DNA of 39,867 bases from AP-15 sp035503615 (lineage in GTDB: Bacteria; Pseudomonadota; Alphaproteobacteria; ATCC43930; CGMCC-115725). Of this stretch, positions 1-9,202 are shown piece by piece. Made by a program: the position numbers and the translations under genes. Positions within the stretch are counted from its first letter, which is position 1; each line of letters starts with the position of its first letter. The DNA lies in assembly GCA_035503615.1 (NCBI GenBank), contig DATJTI010000024.1:1-39867 (forward strand). Direction: 5' to 3'. The notes beneath the pieces are model-generated. The model was not told the DNA's origin and ran no database searches. It saw nothing but the letters and a program-made list of their open reading frames with translations.

Positions 1-566
1 AGCTCGACCCGCACCGCCGGCAGCGAGCTGCCGCTGATCACCACCTGGCCGATGCCGTCGATCTGTGACAGCGCCTGCTGCATGACGGTCGAGGCCGCGT
101 CGTAGATCTGGCCGCGGGTCAGCGTGTCCGAGGTCATCGACAGGATCGCGATCGGCGCGTCGGCCGGGTTGACCTTGCGATAGGTCGGGTTCTGCCGCAG
201 GCTGGTCGGCAGATCGGCGCGAGCGGCGTTGATCGCCGCCTCGACATCGCGGGCCGCCCCGTCGATGTTCCGGCTGAGCGCGAATTGCAGCACAATGCGG
301 GTCGAGCCGACGGTGCTCGACGAAGTCATCTCGGTGACGTCGGCGATGACCCCGAGATGGCGTTCGAGCGGGGTCGCGACTGTCGTCGCCATCGTCTCGG
401 GGCTGGCGCCCGGCATCTGGGCCTGCACCGAGATCGTCGGAAAATCGACCTGCGGCAGCGGCGCCACCGGCAGGTGCAGATAGGCGAAAAACCCGGCGAG
501 CGCGATGCCGATCGTCAGAAGGGTGGTCGCGACCGGCCGCTCGATGAACGGTGCCGACGGGTTCAC
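1..566 (-). CDS. mdtC: RND efflux pump inner-membrane subunit, MdtC-like (partial, 5' end only)
   Basis: This is the N-terminal 188 residues of a second RND transporter; the rest lies beyond the left edge. Read from GTG at 566 it starts VNPSAPFIERPVATTLL, the usual RND opening, followed by a first membrane helix and then PQVDFPTISVQAQMPGASPE, the start of the periplasmic porter domain. GTG (566-564) overlaps the TGA of the upstream RND gene (565-563), giving a GTGA coupling. Two different RND subunits in tandem behind one membrane-fusion protein is the MdtABC layout, in which MdtB and MdtC form a heterotrimer that exports bile salts, novobiocin and similar compounds by proton antiport. No outer-membrane channel gene is visible. 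The MdtC assignment rests on order and on the MdtB-like partner; the substrate is unknown. Confidence 0.9.
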   Translation of the reverse strand, partial: MNPSAPFIERPVATTLLTIGIALAGFFAYLHLPVAPLPQVDFPTISVQAQMPGASPETMATTVATPLERHLGVIADVTEMTSSSTVGSTRIVLQFALSRNIDGAARDVEAAINAARADLPTSLRQNPTYRKVNPADAPIAILSMTSDTLTRGQIYDAASTVMQQALSQIDGIGQVVISGSSLPAVRVE

Positions 567-3500
567 CGTACCACGCCTGCAGGGGCCGGACCGTCGGGCT
601 TGCTGCGGACGAGATCACCGAGCCGCCCAAAGCCGAGATAGATCACCGGCGTCGTAAACAGCGTCAGGAGCTGGCTGACGATCAGGCCGCCGACGATCGT
701 CACCCCGAGCGGACGGCGCAGCTCCGAGCCGACCCCGGTGCCGAGCATCAGCGGCAGGGCGGCAAAGAGTGCGGCCATTGTCGTCATCAGGATCGGCCGG
801 AAGCGCAACAGGCAGGCCTGGTAGATGGCCTCGCGCGGCGTCTTGCCCTGATGGCGTTCGGCATCGAGGGCAAAATCGACCATCATGATCGCGTTCTTTT
901 TGACGATGCCGATCAGCAGAACGATGCCGATGATCGCAATCACCGACAGGTCGCTGCCGTCGATCATCAGCGCCAGGAGTGCGCCGACCCCGGCCGAAGG
1001 CAGTGTCGAGAGGATCGTGATCGGGTGGATGAAGCTCTCGTAGAGCACGCCGAGCACGATGTAGACGGTGACGATCGCGGCGAGGATCAGGATCAGCTCG
1101 TTGCTGAGTGCGGCCTGGAATGCCAAGGCCGCACCCTGGAACACGGTGATCATGCTGGCCGGCAGCTTGATCTCCTTTTCGGCCTGCTGGATGGCATCGA
1201 CAGCGCCGCCGAGCGATGCACCGGGGGCGAGGTTGAACGACACCATCGCCGACGGAAACTGGCCGAGATGGTTGATTTCGAGCGGAGCCGTCTGCGCCTC
1301 GACCTGGGCGATCGCCGACAACGGCACTTGGCCGTTGGCCGCGGTCGATGACGGCAGGTAGATCTGGCCGAGCGTGTTCAGCGAGTGCTGCATCGACGGG
1401 TCGGCCTGGAGGATCACCCGGTACTGGTTCGACTGGGTGAAGATTGTCGACACGATACGCTGCCCGAACGAATCGTAGAGCGCGTTGTCGACGGTGGCCG
1501 GGGTGATGCCGAACCGCGCGGCCGTGGCGCGATCGATGTTCACATAGGCCGACAGGCCGTTTTCCGAATAGGAGCTGGAAACGCCCTCGATCTGCGGGAG
1601 CTGATCCAGCCGCTGCAGCAGCTTCGGCACCCAGGTCGCGAATTCGTCGGCATTGGCGTCTTCGAGCGCAAGCTGGTACTGCGAGCGGCTGACCGTCGCG
1701 TCGATGGTCAGGTCCTGCACCGGCTGCATGTAAAGCTGGATGCCGGCGATGTTCGCGGTCTCCCGTTCGATCCGCCGGATCACGTCGCTCGCGGACAGCG
1801 TGCGCTCGTCACGCGGTTTCAGGTTGATCAGGAACCGGCCGCTGTCGAGCGTCGTGTTGGTGCCGTCGACGCCGATGAACGAGGTCAGGCTGGTGACATC
1901 GCGATCTTTGAGGATGGCGTCCGCCAGCGCCTGCTGGCGCTGCGCCATCGCGGTGAACGACACCGAGGGCGAGGCCACCGAGATGCCCTGGATCAGGCCG
2001 GTATCCTGAACCGGGAAGAACCCCTTGGGGATCACGATATAGAGCAACACGGTCAGGGCGAGCGTCGCCGCCGCGACCACCAAGGTCAGCGGCTGGTGGT
2101 CGAGCACCCAGATCAGCAGCCGGCCGTAACGGGCGATCAGCGCATCGAACCACTCGCCGCTTTTGCGCGCGATCCAAGACATCTCGTCCGGCCGCTGGTG
2201 GCGCAGCACCTTGGCGCACATCATCGGCACCAGCGTCAGCGCGACGACGGCCGAAATGACGATCGTGACGGCGAGCGTGATCGCGAATTCGCGGAACAGC
2301 CGGCCGACGACATCGGGCATGAACAATAGCGGGATCAGTACCGCGATCAGCGAGATCGTCAGCGAGATGATGGTAAAGCCGATCTGCTCGGAGCCCTTGA
2401 GTGCCGCCTGCAGTGGCGAGTCTCCGGCCTCGACATATCGCTGGATGTTCTCGATCATGACGATCGCGTCGTCGACGACAAAGCCGGTGGCGATGGTCAG
2501 CGCCATCAGCGACAGGTTGTTGAGGCTGAACCCGAACAGGTACATGAAGGCGAGCGTGCCGACCAGCGACAGCGGCACCGAGAGGCTCGGGATCAGCGTC
2601 GCCGACGGGCTGCGTAAAAACAGGAAGATCACCGCGACAACGAGCAGCACCGCGAGGCCGAGCTCGAACTCGACATCGGCGACCGAGGCGCGGATCGTCG
2701 TCGTGCGGTCGGTCACGGTCTGCACATCGATCGCCGCCGGCAATGCCGCCTTCAGTTCGGGCAGCAGCTGTTCGATGCTGTCGACGACCGAGATGACATT
2801 GGCGTTGGGCTGGCGCTGGACGTTGACGATGACCGCCGGCTCGCGATTGACCCAGGCGGCAAGCTCGGTGTTTTCCGCGGCCTCGGTCGCCTTGCCGACA
2901 TCCTTGAGCCGGACCGGCGCGCCGTCGCGGTAGGCGACGACCAGATTGTCGTATTGCGCCGGGTCCTGGATCTGGTCGTTGGCGTTGATCGTATAGGCGC
3001 GGCTCGGGCCGTCGAAATTGCCTTTGGGCGTGTTGACATTGGCGTTGGCGAGCGTGGTGCGCAGATCGTCGATGTTGAGGCCGTAGGCGGCGAGCTGGAG
3101 GTTGTTGGCCTCGATGCGCACCGCCGGGCGGTTGCCGCCGCTGATGCTGACAAGCCCGACCCCCGGCAATTGTGAAATCTTCTGCGCCATTCGCGTGTCG
3201 GCGAGGTCCTCGACCTGGGTCAGCGGCATCGTCTTCGACGTCACCGCCAGGGTCAGGATCGGCGCGTCCGCCGGGTTGACCTTGGCGTAGATCGGCGGCG
3301 CCGGCAGGTCGGACGGCAACAGGTTGCCGGCGGCATTGATCGCCGCCTGCACCTCCTGCTCGGCCACGTCGAGGCTGAGATCGAGGCTGAACTGCAAGGT
3401 GATGACCGAGGCGCCGGCCGAGCTCGTGGACGACATCTGGTCGAGCCCGGGCATCTGCCCCAATTGCACCTCGAGCGGTGCCGTCACCGAGGAGGTCATC

Positions 3501-3673
3501 ACATCGGGGCTGGCGCCCGGGTAGAAGGTCTGCACCTGGATCGTCGGATAATCGACCTCGGGCAGGGCCGACAACGGCAGAAAGCGATAGGCGAAGAGCC
3601 CGACCAGCATGATCGCGGCCATCAACAGCGTGGTCGCGACCGGCCGCAGGATAAAGAGGCGCGACGGGCTCAT
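563..3673 (-). CDS. mdtB: RND efflux pump inner-membrane subunit, MdtB-like
   Basis: A full-length RND permease of 1036 residues, the normal length for the AcrB/MdtB family. It begins MSPSRLFILRPVATTLLMAA, with a first transmembrane helix at about residues 10-30, then LPEVDYPTIQVQTFYPGASP at the start of the first porter loop. The proton-relay helix TM4 carries GFVVDDAIVMIENIQRY with the two adjacent aspartates typical of RND pumps, and a second hydrophobic block sits near residues 860-1010. It would couple inward proton flow to drug export from the periplasm or membrane leaflet. Its ATG (3673) overlaps the TGA of the upstream fusion-protein gene, and its own stop overlaps the next RND gene, so all three are one translationally coupled operon. 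Assignment to MdtB rather than another HAE1 pump is by operon structure. Confidence 0.93.
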   Translation of the reverse strand: MSPSRLFILRPVATTLLMAAIMLVGLFAYRFLPLSALPEVDYPTIQVQTFYPGASPDVMTSSVTAPLEVQLGQMPGLDQMSSTSSAGASVITLQFSLDLSLDVAEQEVQAAINAAGNLLPSDLPAPPIYAKVNPADAPILTLAVTSKTMPLTQVEDLADTRMAQKISQLPGVGLVSISGGNRPAVRIEANNLQLAAYGLNIDDLRTTLANANVNTPKGNFDGPSRAYTINANDQIQDPAQYDNLVVAYRDGAPVRLKDVGKATEAAENTELAAWVNREPAVIVNVQRQPNANVISVVDSIEQLLPELKAALPAAIDVQTVTDRTTTIRASVADVEFELGLAVLLVVAVIFLFLRSPSATLIPSLSVPLSLVGTLAFMYLFGFSLNNLSLMALTIATGFVVDDAIVMIENIQRYVEAGDSPLQAALKGSEQIGFTIISLTISLIAVLIPLLFMPDVVGRLFREFAITLAVTIVISAVVALTLVPMMCAKVLRHQRPDEMSWIARKSGEWFDALIARYGRLLIWVLDHQPLTLVVAAATLALTVLLYIVIPKGFFPVQDTGLIQGISVASPSVSFTAMAQRQQALADAILKDRDVTSLTSFIGVDGTNTTLDSGRFLINLKPRDERTLSASDVIRRIERETANIAGIQLYMQPVQDLTIDATVSRSQYQLALEDANADEFATWVPKLLQRLDQLPQIEGVSSSYSENGLSAYVNIDRATAARFGITPATVDNALYDSFGQRIVSTIFTQSNQYRVILQADPSMQHSLNTLGQIYLPSSTAANGQVPLSAIAQVEAQTAPLEINHLGQFPSAMVSFNLAPGASLGGAVDAIQQAEKEIKLPASMITVFQGAALAFQAALSNELILILAAIVTVYIVLGVLYESFIHPITILSTLPSAGVGALLALMIDGSDLSVIAIIGIVLLIGIVKKNAIMMVDFALDAERHQGKTPREAIYQACLLRFRPILMTTMAALFAALPLMLGTGVGSELRRPLGVTIVGGLIVSQLLTLFTTPVIYLGFGRLGDLVRSKPDGPAPAGVVR

Positions 3674-5148
3674 TCGCTGGTTTGGGGTGCGCCGCCGTGG
3701 CGGTGCCGGTGCCGTCCCGGATGCGCCGCGCCACCCGATTGCCCCGAGGTGGGTTGCCCCGAGGTGGGTTGGCCCGAGGTGGGTTGCCCCGAGGTGGGGG
3801 TGACCTGGCCGGCCGCACCGCCCGGCCCGGTTGCGGCAGGCTGTCCGGTGCTGGCCGGTTGACCACCCGCAGCACTCGCCGCGGCAAGTGTCACCTTGGC
3901 CCCATCCTTGAGCCGGTCGGCACCGTCATCGACAACCATCTGCCCCGGTTGCAGACCCGAGAGCACGACCACGTGCTGTCCGTCGGTCGGGCCGAGCTTG
4001 ACGGTCTGCACCGCCACCCGATGGTTGGGTTTGACGACATAGACGAAAGTACCGGGGGCGCCGCGCTGGATTGCCGCACTCGGCACCAGGTCGACGCCCT
4101 TCAGCGTCTGGACCAAGAGCTGCACATTGACGAACTGGTTCGGAAACAGGATTTCGTCGGGGTTGTTGAAGATCGCCCGCAGCTTGACCGTTCCGGTCGC
4201 GGTGTCGATCTGGTTGTCGATCGTGTCGAGCGTCCCGGTGTCGAGCTTGACCGTGTTGCTGCGGTCGTAGGCGACGGCCTGCAGCTTTGCGCCGGCATGC
4301 CATTCCTTCAGCACTTCGGGCAGGCTGTCCTCGGGCAAGGTGAAGATGACCGAGATCGGCTGCAATTCGGTCACGATGACGATGCCGTTGGCATCGCTGG
4401 TCTGGACATAATTGCCGGGATCGACCTGGCGCAGCCCGACCCGGCCGGTCACCGGCGAGATGATATGGCAATAGGTCAGGTTGAGCCGCTGCGTGTCGAT
4501 CTGCGCCTGGTCGAGCATGATCTGCGCCCGGTCCTCGCCCACGGTGGCGATCTGCGTGTCACGCGTCTGGGTCGCGATCGAGTTCTGCGCGACGAGGGTG
4601 TTGTAGCGTTTGAGGTCGAGCTCGGCATCCTTCAGCGATGCCTGGTCCTTGGCGAGCTGCGCCTGGGCCTGCTCGAGCGCCACCTGGTAGGGGCGCGGAT
4701 CGATCTGGGCGAGAAAATCCCCTTTCTTGACGTGTTGGCCCTCCTGAAAGCCGACCGACATCAGATAGCCGTTGATCTGCGTCTTGACCGTGACCGTGGC
4801 CAGCGGGGTGACCGTGCCGAGCCCGCTCAACGTGACCGGCATGTCGCCTTTTTGCACCGTCGCGGTGCCGACCGGCACCGTCTGACTGAAGGCGCGCCCG
4901 GCCCGGCTCGGCTGGCGATGCAGCCGCGGCAGCAGCACCACCGCCGCCGCGACCACCGCAACCACCAGCAGCAGCCACAGGAATGGACGCAGCCGCGAGC
5001 GGCGCGGCCGCATAGTCTCGTCCGAGGGCTCGCCGGATGGCCCGCCCGGTGGCGGCGCGGCGGCCGGCTCCGCGGGCTCGCGGCGGACCGTGTCCGCATC
5101 ATTCCGTCGTTCCGTCGGCGCGACAATTTCGCTGCGCTGGTCGTCCAT
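3670..5148 (-). CDS. mdtA: Periplasmic membrane-fusion (adaptor) protein, MdtA-like
   Basis: HlyD/AcrA-family adaptor of 492 residues, first gene of the efflux operon. It has a long charged cytoplasmic tail (about 1-52), one membrane helix (about 53-72, LWLLLVVAVVAAAVVLLP), a lipoyl half-motif near GDMPVTLSGLGTVTPLATVTV, a coiled-coil hairpin (ALEQAQAQLAKDQASLKDAE), the second lipoyl half with VTGRVGLRQVDPGNYV, and a beta-barrel domain ending at LKDGAKVTLA. MdtA adaptors bridge the inner-membrane pump and the outer-membrane channel. The anchor is a transmembrane helix, not a lipoprotein cysteine. The last ~60 residues are odd: a low-complexity Ala/Gly/Thr segment, then four copies of a TSGQP unit encoded by a 15-bp DNA repeat, then a His-rich end (HPGRHRHRHGG) that could bind metal. 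The 197-bp gap to the divergent ThDP gene must hold its promoter. Confidence 0.93.
   Translation of the reverse strand: MDDQRSEIVAPTERRNDADTVRREPAEPAAAPPPGGPSGEPSDETMRPRRSRLRPFLWLLLVVAVVAAAVVLLPRLHRQPSRAGRAFSQTVPVGTATVQKGDMPVTLSGLGTVTPLATVTVKTQINGYLMSVGFQEGQHVKKGDFLAQIDPRPYQVALEQAQAQLAKDQASLKDAELDLKRYNTLVAQNSIATQTRDTQIATVGEDRAQIMLDQAQIDTQRLNLTYCHIISPVTGRVGLRQVDPGNYVQTSDANGIVIVTELQPISVIFTLPEDSLPEVLKEWHAGAKLQAVAYDRSNTVKLDTGTLDTIDNQIDTATGTVKLRAIFNNPDEILFPNQFVNVQLLVQTLKGVDLVPSAAIQRGAPGTFVYVVKPNHRVAVQTVKLGPTDGQHVVVLSGLQPGQMVVDDGADRLKDGAKVTLAAASAAGGQPASTGQPAATGPGGAAGQVTPTSGQPTSGQPTSGQPTSGQSGGAAHPGRHRHRHGGAPQTSE
3740..3799 (-). repeat. In-frame 15-bp tandem repeat in mdtA (4 units)
   Basis: Four contiguous 15-bp units (3740-3754, 3755-3769, 3770-3784, 3785-3799), nearly identical, based on tgccccgaggtgggt on the plus strand. 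They encode TSGQP repeated in the C-terminal tail of the MdtA-like protein. The unit length is a multiple of three, so copy-number change would keep the reading frame. Confidence 0.9.
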
Positions 5149-5345
5149 GGCTGGCCTGGCGGATTCTCCGAAGCGAGCTTAGTAGTCCCCCGACCGCGCG
5201 TCGTGCGCCGCTACCATCCGGCATCGCTCGGCAGCCGATTATAGGCCGGACCTGGCGATCGCATCCCGATCCCGCCAAAGCCTCTTCCGTTGCCGCGGCG
5301 CATCGCCTCATATGGCGGCCGCTCGAACCACGGCGGGGCCGGATC

Positions 5346-7049
5346 ATGGCGACCAACCTTGCTCCTCTCAGTGGCGGCCAGCTGGTCGTCGCAGCGCTGC
5401 GCGCGCATCACGTCGAGATCGCCTTTAGCGTCGCTGGCGAGAGCTATCTCGAAATTCTCGATGCGTTGTACGACGCACCCGAGATCCGGCTCGTCACCTG
5501 CCGCCAGGAGGGCGGTGCCGCATTCATGGCCGAGGCCTACGGCAAGCTCAGCGGCAAACCTGGTGTGCTGCTGGTGACCCGCGGCCCCGGCGCCTGCAAC
5601 GCGGCGATTGGCATCCATACGGCGTTTCAGGATTCGACGCCGATGGTCGTGCTGGTCGGCCAGGTGGCGCGCCACCAGATCGACCGCGAGGCATTTCAGG
5701 AGGTCGATTTCCGCCGCATGATGGCGCCGCTGGCCAAATGGGTGGCGCAGATCGACCTCGCCGAGCGCATCCCCGAGCTCGTCAATCAGGCGTTCCAGGT
5801 CGCGACCTCGGGGCGGCCCGGGCCGGTGGTGCTGGCCCTGCCCGAGGACATGCTGCGCGACCGTGTCGCGGCCGCGGTATCGGGCCCCTATCGCGCGGTG
5901 CGGGCGCATCCGGGTGCCGGGGACCTGGACGAATTGCGCCGCCTGCTGGCGGCAGCAGAGCGGCCGGTGATGCTGGTCGGCGGTGGCGGCTGGAGCGATG
6001 CCGCATGCCGCGACATCACCCGCTTTGCCGAAGCCAACGACCTGCCGGTTGCCGCTTCGTTTCGCCGTCAGGATATCTGCGACAATCGTTCGCGCGTTTA
6101 TGTCGGTGATCTCGGCACCGGGGCCAGCCCGGCACTGGTCGCGCGCATCCGCCAATCCGATCTCGTGCTGGCGGTCGGCGCCCGCATCGGCGAGATCACC
6201 TCGCAATCCTATTCGCTGCTCGGCATTCCCGACCCGGGCAAGACATTGATCCATGTGCATCCCTCCGCCGAGGAATTGGGCCGCGTCTTCCGCCCGACCT
6301 TGGCGATCCAGTCGGGCGTCGCCGAATTCGCCGCCGCCGCGGCAAGGCTGGCGCCGGTATCAGCAGCGGTTTGGACGGATTGGCGTGCGGCGGCGCGCGC
6401 CGAGTACGAAGCCGGGCTCGCCCCCTCCCCGGCCGCTGCCGGCGCTACGCTCGATCTCGGCCGGATCATGGGCTGGTTGCGCCGGCGCCTGCCGGACGAC
6501 GCGATCGTGACCAGCGATGCCGGCAATTTTAGCGGCTGGCCCAATCGCTTTCTGCAATACCGGCGGCCGGGACGGCAGCTCGGCCCGACCAGCGGGGCGA
6601 TGGGCTACGGCGTGCCGGCCGCAGTCGCCGCCAAGCTCGTGCATCCCGGCCGGCTGGTCGTCGGTTTTTGCGGCGATGGCGGCTTCCTGATGACCGGGCA
6701 GGAGCTGGCGACCTCGCTCGCCGCCGGGGTCGGCCCGATCATCCTGCTGTTCAACAACGCGATGTACGGCACGATCCGGATGCATCAGGAGCGCCGCTTC
6801 CCGGGCCGGGTCGTCGGCACCGCGCTCGCCAACCCGGATTTCGTCGCTCTTGCCCGCGCCTATGGCGCGTTCGCCGCCAGCGTCGAGCGCACCGAGGAGT
6901 TTGCCCCGGCGTTCGAGGAGGCGGCGGCCGGCACCCGGGCCGCGGTCATCGAGCTCAGGATCGACCCGGAGGTGATCACGACCCGAACCACCTTGTCCGA
7001 GATCCGCCGGCAGGCTGAGGCCCGCGGGCCGAGCCGGGCGGAGGCTTAG
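5346..7049 (+). CDS. Thiamine-diphosphate-dependent enzyme, acetolactate synthase large-subunit-like
   Basis: A 567-residue protein with the three-domain ThDP fold: N-terminal PYR domain with the cofactor-activating glutamate E55 in TCRQEGGAAFMAEAYGK and the GPGACNAA loop at about 80-87; a central domain (about 190-330); and the C-terminal PP domain with GDGGFLMTGQELATS (about 443) leading to LLFNNAMYG, the GDG-N26-NN magnesium/diphosphate motif. Such enzymes decarboxylate 2-oxo acids or ligate them. No regulatory small subunit (ilvH) is adjacent, so this is probably a catabolic or specialised homologue, not the branched-chain biosynthetic enzyme. ATG 5346 is chosen because it starts just before the conserved domain; earlier in-frame starts would run into mdtA. 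The methyltransferase gene begins 4 bp after its stop. The substrate cannot be told from sequence. Confidence 0.9.
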   Translation: MATNLAPLSGGQLVVAALRAHHVEIAFSVAGESYLEILDALYDAPEIRLVTCRQEGGAAFMAEAYGKLSGKPGVLLVTRGPGACNAAIGIHTAFQDSTPMVVLVGQVARHQIDREAFQEVDFRRMMAPLAKWVAQIDLAERIPELVNQAFQVATSGRPGPVVLALPEDMLRDRVAAAVSGPYRAVRAHPGAGDLDELRRLLAAAERPVMLVGGGGWSDAACRDITRFAEANDLPVAASFRRQDICDNRSRVYVGDLGTGASPALVARIRQSDLVLAVGARIGEITSQSYSLLGIPDPGKTLIHVHPSAEELGRVFRPTLAIQSGVAEFAAAAARLAPVSAAVWTDWRAAARAEYEAGLAPSPAAAGATLDLGRIMGWLRRRLPDDAIVTSDAGNFSGWPNRFLQYRRPGRQLGPTSGAMGYGVPAAVAAKLVHPGRLVVGFCGDGGFLMTGQELATSLAAGVGPIILLFNNAMYGTIRMHQERRFPGRVVGTALANPDFVALARAYGAFAASVERTEEFAPAFEEAAAGTRAAVIELRIDPEVITTRTTLSEIRRQAEARGPSRAEA

Positions 7050-7053
7050 ATCA

Positions 7054-7815
7054 ATGGCGGAATTGTCGCGGCAGCACTGGTCGGCCGAGCGCTATGCGCA
7101 GACCGCGCATTTCGTGCCGGCGCTGGGCGGCCCGGTCGTCGAATTGCTGGCGCCGCAAGCGGGCGAGCGGATCCTCGACCTCGGCTGCGGCGATGGCGTG
7201 CTGACCGAAATGATCGCTGCCTCCGGTGCCGCCGTGGTGGCGGTCGACGCGGCCCCGGACATGGTCGCCGCGGCTTGCGCGCGTGGTCTCGACGCCCGAA
7301 TCGTCGCCGGCCAGCATCTCCGCTTTGATGGCGAATTCGACGCGGTGTTCTCAAACGCCGCATTGCATTGGATGCGCCCGCCCGAGACCGTGCTGGCGGG
7401 GGTCTACCGGGCGCTGAAGGCGGGCGGCCGGTTTGTCGGCGAGATGGGCGGCCACAACAACGCCGCCGCGATCATGGTGGCGCTGCGCGCGGTGCTGGCC
7501 CGCCGCGGGCTCGACGCGCAACGGCTGAGCCCATGGTGGTTTCCGTCGACCGCGGCCTGGGGTGCGCGTCTCGAGGCGGCGGGATTTACGGTTGACCAGA
7601 TTGCCATCGTACCGCGCCCGACACCGCTGCCGGCGGGGCTTGAAGCCTGGCTCGACACGTTTGCCGATGACTTTTTCGGTGCCCTGCCGCAAGCCGACCG
7701 CAGACCGGCCAGGGCCGAGGTCGTCGATCTGTTGCGACCGATCCTGATGGACGAAAGGGGCACCTGGATCGCTGATTACGTTCGCCTGCGGTTTCGCGCC
7801 CGGCGTGCCGACTGA
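7054..7815 (+). CDS. Class I SAM-dependent methyltransferase, trans-aconitate methyltransferase-like
   Basis: A 253-residue Rossmann-fold methyltransferase. Motif I is ILDLGCGDGVLTEMIA (about 47-62), binding S-adenosylmethionine; an acidic motif II end VVAVDAAPDMV follows, then a motif IV-like FDAVFSNAALHWMRPPETVL (about 94-113), which closely matches the trans-aconitate 2-methyltransferase (Tam) and ubiquinone/menaquinone-type subfamily. The N-terminus WSAERYAQTAHFVPALGGPVV also fits Tam-like proteins, which methylate free carboxylates. It starts 4 bp after the ThDP gene and its TGA abuts the GTG of the antiporter gene, so the three are probably co-transcribed. A role in modifying a product of the neighbouring ThDP enzyme is only inference. 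Confidence 0.85.
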   Translation: MAELSRQHWSAERYAQTAHFVPALGGPVVELLAPQAGERILDLGCGDGVLTEMIAASGAAVVAVDAAPDMVAAACARGLDARIVAGQHLRFDGEFDAVFSNAALHWMRPPETVLAGVYRALKAGGRFVGEMGGHNNAAAIMVALRAVLARRGLDAQRLSPWWFPSTAAWGARLEAAGFTVDQIAIVPRPTPLPAGLEAWLDTFADDFFGALPQADRRPARAEVVDLLRPILMDERGTWIADYVRLRFRARRAD

Positions 7816-9018
7816 GTGCCGCACGACGTCTCGCTGATCTCGACGATCGCGGTCGGTCTGGCGCTCGCCTTTGCCGGCGGGTTTGCCGCGGTGCGCCTCG
7901 GCCTGCCGCCGATCGTCGGCTATCTGCTCGCCGGGGTTGCCGCCGGGCCGTTCACCCCCGGCTTTGTCGCCGATACCCATCTCGCCCCGCAGCTCGCCGA
8001 GATCGGGGTCATGCTGCTGATGTTCGGGGTCGGCATGCATTTCTCGATCCGCGACCTCGTTGCGGTGCATCGCATCGCATTGCCTGGTGCGGTGGCTCAG
8101 ATCACCGCCGCCACATTGCTCGGCATCGGCGCCACCCGGATCTGGGGCTGGAGCCTGGGCGCCGGCCTTACGCTCGGGCTGGCATTGTCGGTGGCCAGCA
8201 CCGTCGTGCTGCTGCGCACGCTCGAAGAGCGCGGTCTGGTCGGCCTCGCCGACGGCCGCATCGCGGTCGGCTGGCTGATCGTCGAGGATCTGCTGACCGT
8301 CATCGCCCTGGTGGCACTCCCGGCATTGGCGCCTGCGCTCGGCGGTAGCGCTGCAACCGATCCCGGTGGTCTCGGCCTGTCGCTGACGCTGACCTTCGCC
8401 AAGATCGCCGGCTTTGTCGCGATCATGCTGATCCTCGGCATCCGGCTCCTGCCGTGGCTGCTGGACCAGGTCGTGCGCACCCGATCGCGCGAACTCTTCA
8501 CGCTGGCGGTGATCGCCGCCGCGCTCGGCATCGCCTTTGGCGCAGCAGAGCTGTTCGGCTCGGCTCCCCTCGGCGCATTCCTCGCCGGCATCGTCGTCAG
8601 CGAGAGCGACCATAGCCACCGCGCCGCCGAGCAGGCCAAGCCGTTCGAAGACGCATTCGCGGTGCTATTCTTCCTGTCGGTCGGGATGCTGTTCGATCCC
8701 GGCATCCTTCTGCGCCACCCGGTCGAGGTGCTGGTGGTCCTGGCGATTGTCATGCTGGGAAAGTCTCTGGCCGCATTCGCGATCGTCCGGATCGCCGGCT
8801 ATGCGACGGTCACCGCCTTGACGGTTTCGGCGGGGCTCGCGCAAATCGGCGAGTTTTCGTTCATCCTCGCCGATCTCGGCACCGGTTACGGGCTGTTGAG
8901 CGCCGAGGGACGCAATCTGATCCTGGCCGCGGCATTGCTGTCGATCACTCTCAATCCCCTCGCCTTTCGCGGCGCAGCGGCGATGCGCCGCCGCCTCGAA
9001 GCCGGCCACCTGTTCTAG
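7816..9018 (+). CDS. Monovalent cation:proton antiporter, CPA2 family (YbaL/KefB-like), without RCK domain
   Basis: A 400-residue integral membrane protein made of about 12 hydrophobic segments with the CPA2 signature: LPPIVGYLLAGVAAGPFTPG (about 31-50), EIGVMLLMFGVGMHFS (about 65-80) and a later LGAFLAGIVVSES. It would exchange K+ or Na+ for protons at the inner membrane. YbaL and KefB relatives are about 560-600 residues because of a C-terminal NAD-binding RCK/TrkA-N domain; here the protein ends right after the last helix (MRRRLEAGHLF), and nothing like a nucleotide-binding GxGxxG motif follows in the next 180 bp. It is thus a membrane-domain-only form, natural or truncated. The GTG start (7816) directly follows the TGA of the methyltransferase gene. 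Confidence 0.88.
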   Translation: MPHDVSLISTIAVGLALAFAGGFAAVRLGLPPIVGYLLAGVAAGPFTPGFVADTHLAPQLAEIGVMLLMFGVGMHFSIRDLVAVHRIALPGAVAQITAATLLGIGATRIWGWSLGAGLTLGLALSVASTVVLLRTLEERGLVGLADGRIAVGWLIVEDLLTVIALVALPALAPALGGSAATDPGGLGLSLTLTFAKIAGFVAIMLILGIRLLPWLLDQVVRTRSRELFTLAVIAAALGIAFGAAELFGSAPLGAFLAGIVVSESDHSHRAAEQAKPFEDAFAVLFFLSVGMLFDPGILLRHPVEVLVVLAIVMLGKSLAAFAIVRIAGYATVTALTVSAGLAQIGEFSFILADLGTGYGLLSAEGRNLILAAALLSITLNPLAFRGAAAMRRRLEAGHLF

Positions 9019-9202
9019 CCGGGCCCGGCGCTGCCTGCATGCCGGCAGCCAGACAGCGACCGGTACCTGCTGCCGTGCCCGACCCGACGTGATAATATTG
9101 TTCGGAATTGGTGAAACGATGCAGCGTCGGTGATGTTCACTTTCTGGCCGGGCTGCGGCTGGCGCCGCGACGCTGGGCTGTCGCCATAACGCAAACCGAT
9201 CG

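Noticed and set aside
1809..3887. A 692-codon frame on the same strand as mdtB
   Set aside because: It is mdtB read in another frame; Arg/Pro/Gly-rich with no recognisable segment.
5149..5345. Operator for an efflux regulator between mdtA and the ThDP gene
   Set aside because: No clear dyad was seen and no regulator gene is adjacent.
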